Under the pieces are notes generated by a model. It had not been told where the DNA came from and ran no database searches. It saw only the letters and a list, made by a program, of their open reading frames with translations. From positions 2,108,001 to 2,172,000 of the forward strand of contig OZ243932.1 of NCBI GenBank assembly GCA_965214035.1: 64,000 bases of DNA, written 5' to 3'. Every line of letters begins with the position of its first letter. The first letter of the stretch is position 1. The position numbers were made by a program, and so were the translations under genes. Shown one piece after another: positions 60,992 to 64,000 of this stretch. Origin of the DNA: JAJDYQ01 sp965214035. Lineage in GTDB: Bacteria > Pseudomonadota > Gammaproteobacteria > JAJDYQ01.

Positions 60992-61891
60992 GTGAAAATA
61001 GATAGGAGATTACTGAGTAAACCAAGGGTGATGACTGCGCTGATACTGGCTTGTGTGTTTGTTTCTGTGCGGGCAGAGGGATTGGAGTTCCCTATGTCGG
61101 TAGCCAAAGCCAGAGAATACTGGAAAACGGCAACACCGGAAACCGTTGCTGATTATGTAGCAAAAGGTGCGGATGTCAATGCGAAAGGTGAAAAAGGATT
61201 CGCACCCCTGCATGCGGCAGGAGCCGTTAATCAGAACCCAGAAGTCTTCGATGTACTAGTTCGGCTGGGCGCGGACGTCAATGCGCGGGAGGAACACGGA
61301 TGGACACCCCTGCACTATGCAGCACACAACCCGAACCCAGAAGTCATCGATGTACTAGTTCGGCTGGGCGCGGACGTCAGTGCGAAAAATAAAACCGGAG
61401 AGACGCCTCTGCACTATGCAGTACGCAACCGGAACCCAGAAGTCATCGATGTACTAGTTCGGCTGGGCGCGGACGTCAATGCGCGGGATAATTACGGACA
61501 GACACCCCTGCATGCGGCAGCAGCCTTTAGTCAGAACCCTGTCGTCTTCGATGTACTAGTTCGGCTGGGCGCGGACGTCAATGCGAAAAGTGAAGAGGGA
61601 GAGACACCCTTGCACTATGCAGCAGCACAAAACCCGAATCCTGCTGTCATTGATGTACTAGTTCGGCTGGGCGCGGACGTCAATGCGAAAGGTGAAAACG
61701 GAGGGACACCCCTGCACTTTGCAGCAGCAACAAAAAACCCGAACCCAGAAGTCATCGATGCCCTGCTGGATGCCGGTGCGAATGCAAAGCTGAAGAACAA
61801 TGATGGCAAACTGCCCGCCGACTATGCCGCTGAAAACGAGCTTATCAAAGGCAGCAAGGCCCGCTGGCGGTTGCATGAGGCGCGTTACTGA
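60992..61891 (+). CDS. Secreted ankyrin-repeat protein 1
   Basis: A GTG start after GGAGAAGAG gives 299 residues; the frame reaches TTG 60968, but this would bury the ribosome site. A signal peptide (MTALILACVFVSVRAEG) is followed by about seven ankyrin units of 33-34 residues with the core DVLVRLGADVNAK...TPLHYAA. The first (ADYVAKGADVNAK) and last (DALLDAGANAKLKNNDGKLP) units are diverged caps, and the end is LHEARY. Ankyrin domains bind proteins; export suggests a periplasmic or extracellular partner. It is the shorter of two tandem paralogues. Confidence 0.9.
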   Translation: MKIDRRLLSKPRVMTALILACVFVSVRAEGLEFPMSVAKAREYWKTATPETVADYVAKGADVNAKGEKGFAPLHAAGAVNQNPEVFDVLVRLGADVNAREEHGWTPLHYAAHNPNPEVIDVLVRLGADVSAKNKTGETPLHYAVRNRNPEVIDVLVRLGADVNARDNYGQTPLHAAAAFSQNPVVFDVLVRLGADVNAKSEEGETPLHYAAAQNPNPAVIDVLVRLGADVNAKGENGGTPLHFAAATKNPNPEVIDALLDAGANAKLKNNDGKLPADYAAENELIKGSKARWRLHEARY

Positions 61892-63352
61892 GCAAAACAA
61901 CTTATTTTGATTAAATCCGGAGAAGAGACTGTGAAAATAGAACGGAGATTACCAGGTCAAGCAGGGGTGATGACTGCGCTGATACTGGCTTGTGTGTTTG
62001 TTTCTGTGCGGGCAGAGGGATTGGAGTTCCCTATGTGGGGAGCCAAAGCCGAAGAATGGTGGAAAACGGTAACACCGGAAACCATTGCTGATTATGTAGC
62101 AAAAGGTGCGGACGTCAATGCGCGGAATAAACTGGGATCGACACCCTTGCACTTTGCAGCAGCCGTTAATCAGAACCCTGTCGTCTTCGATGTACTAGTT
62201 CGGCTGGGCGCGGACGTTAAAGCGCGGCATGAAAACGGAGGGACACCCCTGCTCGTTGCAGCAGCACACAACCCGAACCCAGAAGTCTTCGATGTACTAG
62301 TTCGGCTGGGCGCGGACGTCAATGCGAAAGCTGAAGACGGATTGACACCCCTGCATGTGGCAGCAGCAACAAACCCGAACCCAGAAGTCATCGATGTACT
62401 AGTTCGGCTGGGCGCGGACGTCAACGCGAAAGGTGGAAACGGATGGACACCCCTGCATGTGGCGGCAGCAAGAAAAAACCCGAACCCAGAAGTCATCGAT
62501 GTACTAGTTCGGCTGGGCGCGGACGTCAACGCGCGGGATGATCGATTCGGATGGACACCCCTGCACTATGCAGCAAGAAAAAACCCGAACCCTGCTGTCA
62601 TCAAGGCACTAGTTCGGCTGGGCGCGGACGTCAATGCGAAAGCTGAAGACGGAGAGACACCCCTGCATGTGGCAGGAGCCTTTAATCAGAACCCAGAAGT
62701 CATCGATGTACTAGTTCGGCTGGGCGCGGACGTCAACGCGAAAGGTGAAAACGGATTCACACCCCTGCTTGTGGCAGCAGAACTCAACTCGAATCCAGAA
62801 GTCATCGATGTACTAGTTCGGCTGGGCGCGGACGTCAACGCGCGGGTGGAAAACGGAGAGACACCTCTGCACTGGGCAGCATCCCTTAATCAGAACCCTG
62901 CTGTCATCAAGGCACTAGTTCGGCTGGGCGCGGACGTCAATGCGAAAGATGAAAACGGACGCACACCCCTGCAAAGGGCAGCAGACTCTAACGCGCCTCC
63001 AGAAGTCTTCGATGTACTAGTTCGGCTGGGCGCGGACGTCAATGCGAAAAGTGAAGAGGGAACGACACCCCTGCATGTGGCAGGAGTCCTTAATCAGAAC
63101 CCTGCTGTCATCAAGGCACTAGTTCGGCTGGGCGCGGACGTCAATGCGAAAGATGAAAACGGAGAGACACCTCTGCACTGGGTAGCAGCCTTTAATCAGA
63201 ACCCTGTCGTCTTCGATGTGCTAGTTCGGCTGGGCGCGGACGTCAACGCGCGGAATGAATGGGGAGCGACACCCCTGCATGTGGCAGGAGCCTCTAACGC
63301 GCCTCCAGAAGTCTTTGATGTACTAGTTCGGCTGGGCGCGGACGTCAATGCG
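61250..63352 (+). repeat. Homogenised ankyrin-coding DNA repeats
   Basis: The core CTAGTTCGGCTGGGCGCGGA occurs in 17 units over both genes (5 in the first, 12 in the second), with period about 99-105 bases. The LVRLGAD codons are identical in every unit, so synonymous drift is absent. This points to recent expansion or gene conversion. Confidence 0.9.
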
Positions 63353-63553
63353 AAAAATGAAAACGGATCGACACCCCTGCACAGGGCAGCAGCACTAAAC
63401 CCGAATCCAGAAGTCATCGATGCCCTGCTGGATGCTGGTGCGAATGCAAAGCTGAGGGACAATGATGGCAAACTGCCCGCCGACTATGCCGCTGAAAACG
63501 AGCATATCAAAGACAGCAAGGCCCGCGGGCGGTTGCATGAGGCGCGTTACTGA
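61931..63553 (+). CDS. Secreted ankyrin-repeat protein 2
   Basis: From GTG 61931, 540 residues with the same signal peptide, caps and C-terminal end as protein 1. It has about fourteen ankyrin units, twelve with the core LVRLGADV. Units alternate between VFDVL, VIDVL and VIKAL versions; each type recurs, which suggests block duplications. The spacer to protein 1 (39 bases) equals the spacer before protein 1, so the whole gene unit was duplicated. Probably one transcript. The partner is unknown. Confidence 0.9.
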   Translation: MKIERRLPGQAGVMTALILACVFVSVRAEGLEFPMWGAKAEEWWKTVTPETIADYVAKGADVNARNKLGSTPLHFAAAVNQNPVVFDVLVRLGADVKARHENGGTPLLVAAAHNPNPEVFDVLVRLGADVNAKAEDGLTPLHVAAATNPNPEVIDVLVRLGADVNAKGGNGWTPLHVAAARKNPNPEVIDVLVRLGADVNARDDRFGWTPLHYAARKNPNPAVIKALVRLGADVNAKAEDGETPLHVAGAFNQNPEVIDVLVRLGADVNAKGENGFTPLLVAAELNSNPEVIDVLVRLGADVNARVENGETPLHWAASLNQNPAVIKALVRLGADVNAKDENGRTPLQRAADSNAPPEVFDVLVRLGADVNAKSEEGTTPLHVAGVLNQNPAVIKALVRLGADVNAKDENGETPLHWVAAFNQNPVVFDVLVRLGADVNARNEWGATPLHVAGASNAPPEVFDVLVRLGADVNAKNENGSTPLHRAAALNPNPEVIDALLDAGANAKLRDNDGKLPADYAAENEHIKDSKARGRLHEARY

Positions 63554-63769
63554 TGGAATTCTACAGGATGCACCGCGACCGTGAAACAGAGCGGCAAACG
63601 GCTGAACGGTCCTCAGACAGAGACCAGCATGAACCGCGATATGGCTTGACAGGCTGGCTGAAGAAAGTCAGGCGGCCGGTGTCTGGTCTGTGTGTGGCCC
63701 GCCCCGCCAGAGCGAGCGGGCGAACCTCGTTGCCGGCTGTAAAGCCTCCTGCTTTTTGACGGAATAGCC

Positions 63770-64000
63770 GTGCCCATTGTTACCCTTCAGCGATCTGCTC
63801 CCCCGGCAGCTGGCAGACATCTCAGGGTGTTCGATGATGATACCTTTATTGTGTCCTGTCCGAAGTCGGGCAATACCTGGGTGCGGTTTATGCTGATGAA
63901 CCTGATGTTCCCCGATGAAGCCAGCTTTCTGAACATGGATGACAGGATACCCGATATCTATAGAACTTCTGACAGCCGGCTGGCGGAGTATCCCCGGCCA
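63770..64000 (+). CDS. Sulfotransferase, N-terminal part (cut by window edge)
   Basis: From GTG 63770, with GGA upstream, 77 residues are visible to the edge. The segment FIVSCPKSGNTWVRFML matches the 5'-phosphosulfate-binding loop of PAPS-dependent sulfotransferases (PKSGTTW). These enzymes sulfate small molecules, sugars or lipids. The 63554-63769 spacer holds no convincing gene. The acceptor is unknown. Confidence 0.8.
   Translation, partial: MPIVTLQRSAPPAAGRHLRVFDDDTFIVSCPKSGNTWVRFMLMNLMFPDEASFLNMDDRIPDIYRTSDSRLAEYPRP

Noticed and set aside
61250..63352. Regular direct repeats resembling a CRISPR array
   Set aside because: The period of about 100 bases matches 33-34-residue ankyrin units in an open frame; no leader or cas genes are present.
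63741..63757. AAAGC-CTCCT-GCTTT hairpin with T-tract
   Set aside because: A five-bp stem directly before the sulfotransferase start is too weak to call a terminator.
63553..63759. 68-codon frame directly after the second ankyrin gene
   Set aside because: It begins inside the stop codon without a ribosome site, and its residues (Arg-rich, ending in Ala/Pro/Arg) show no structure; likely non-coding spacer.
1..64000. tRNA, rRNA or other structured RNA genes
   Set aside because: I looked in the intergenic gaps for cloverleaf-like or known RNA signatures and saw none; a covariance-model search would be needed to exclude small RNAs.

Overview
The window reads as a chromosomal segment, spanning the replication-origin neighbourhood, of a chemolithoautotrophic, sulfur-oxidising gammaproteobacterium. 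The evidence is soxYZ, an alpha-carboxysome (cso) locus with form IA RuBisCO, small c-type cytochromes, and the block gyrB-recF-dnaN-dnaA / rpmH-rnpA-yidC-mnmE / mnmG-rsmG-parA. I cannot name the genus from sequence reading alone.

Layout. (1) 0-5 kb: the end of an outer-membrane barrel gene, then a sensor kinase and an NtrC-type sigma-54 activator, followed by soxYZ. soxY carries a well-formed -24/-12 promoter and two upstream dyads, so the pair looks like a dedicated local switch for sulfur oxidation. (2) 5-15.7 kb: a leftward carbon-fixation locus in the order csoS1D, Nudix hydrolase, cbbL, cbbS, csoS2, csoSCA, csoS4A, csoS4B, csoS1, broken csoS1 copy, bacterioferritin-like gene, acRAF, mcdA, mcdB, cbbR. 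It encodes the enzyme, the shell, the RuBisCO assembly factor, the positioning system and the regulator. A shared two-part motif lies upstream of both cbbL and csoS1D. (3) 15.9-20.9 kb: an AT-rich island bounded by IS256-family transposase remnants and a diverged 25-bp direct repeat. It carries a PUA/EVE-Mrr type restriction protein and a RavA/ViaA-like (MoxR ATPase plus VWA) set whose frames are interrupted by three -1 shifts, one of them at a canonical A AAA AAG slippery heptamer. (4) 21-28.6 kb: housekeeping genes tatD, ppx and ppk1 (polyphosphate turnover), an all-alpha dUTPase and several unknown genes. (5) 28.6-35.5 kb: a complete leftward moxR-DUF58-DUF4381-batA-batB/C-batD operon with overlapping genes. 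(6) 35.7-41 kb: a DUF2007/zinc-ribbon protein, a Firmicutes-style MurG paralogue, two c-type cytochromes with a fossil duplication between them, and an S8 protease with a C-terminal barrel. (7) 41-55.3 kb: the origin-proximal core, diverging between dnaA and rpmH. (8) 55.4-64 kb: an accessory block directly after parA, where parB would be expected. It holds a 967-residue GNAT / FAD-oxidase / methyltransferase fusion with a tiny membrane protein, a restriction-modification pair whose nuclease is cut by a decayed IS, a tandem pair (plus fossil third copy) of secreted ankyrin-repeat proteins with strikingly homogenised repeats, and the start of a sulfotransferase.

Most notable for follow-up: the GNAT-FAD-methyltransferase fusion with its small membrane partner, the sigma-54/UAS control of soxY, the ankyrin gene array, the frameshifted RavA/ViaA island, and the shared carboxysome promoter motif. 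All functions are inferred by reading motifs; no database search or computation was run.
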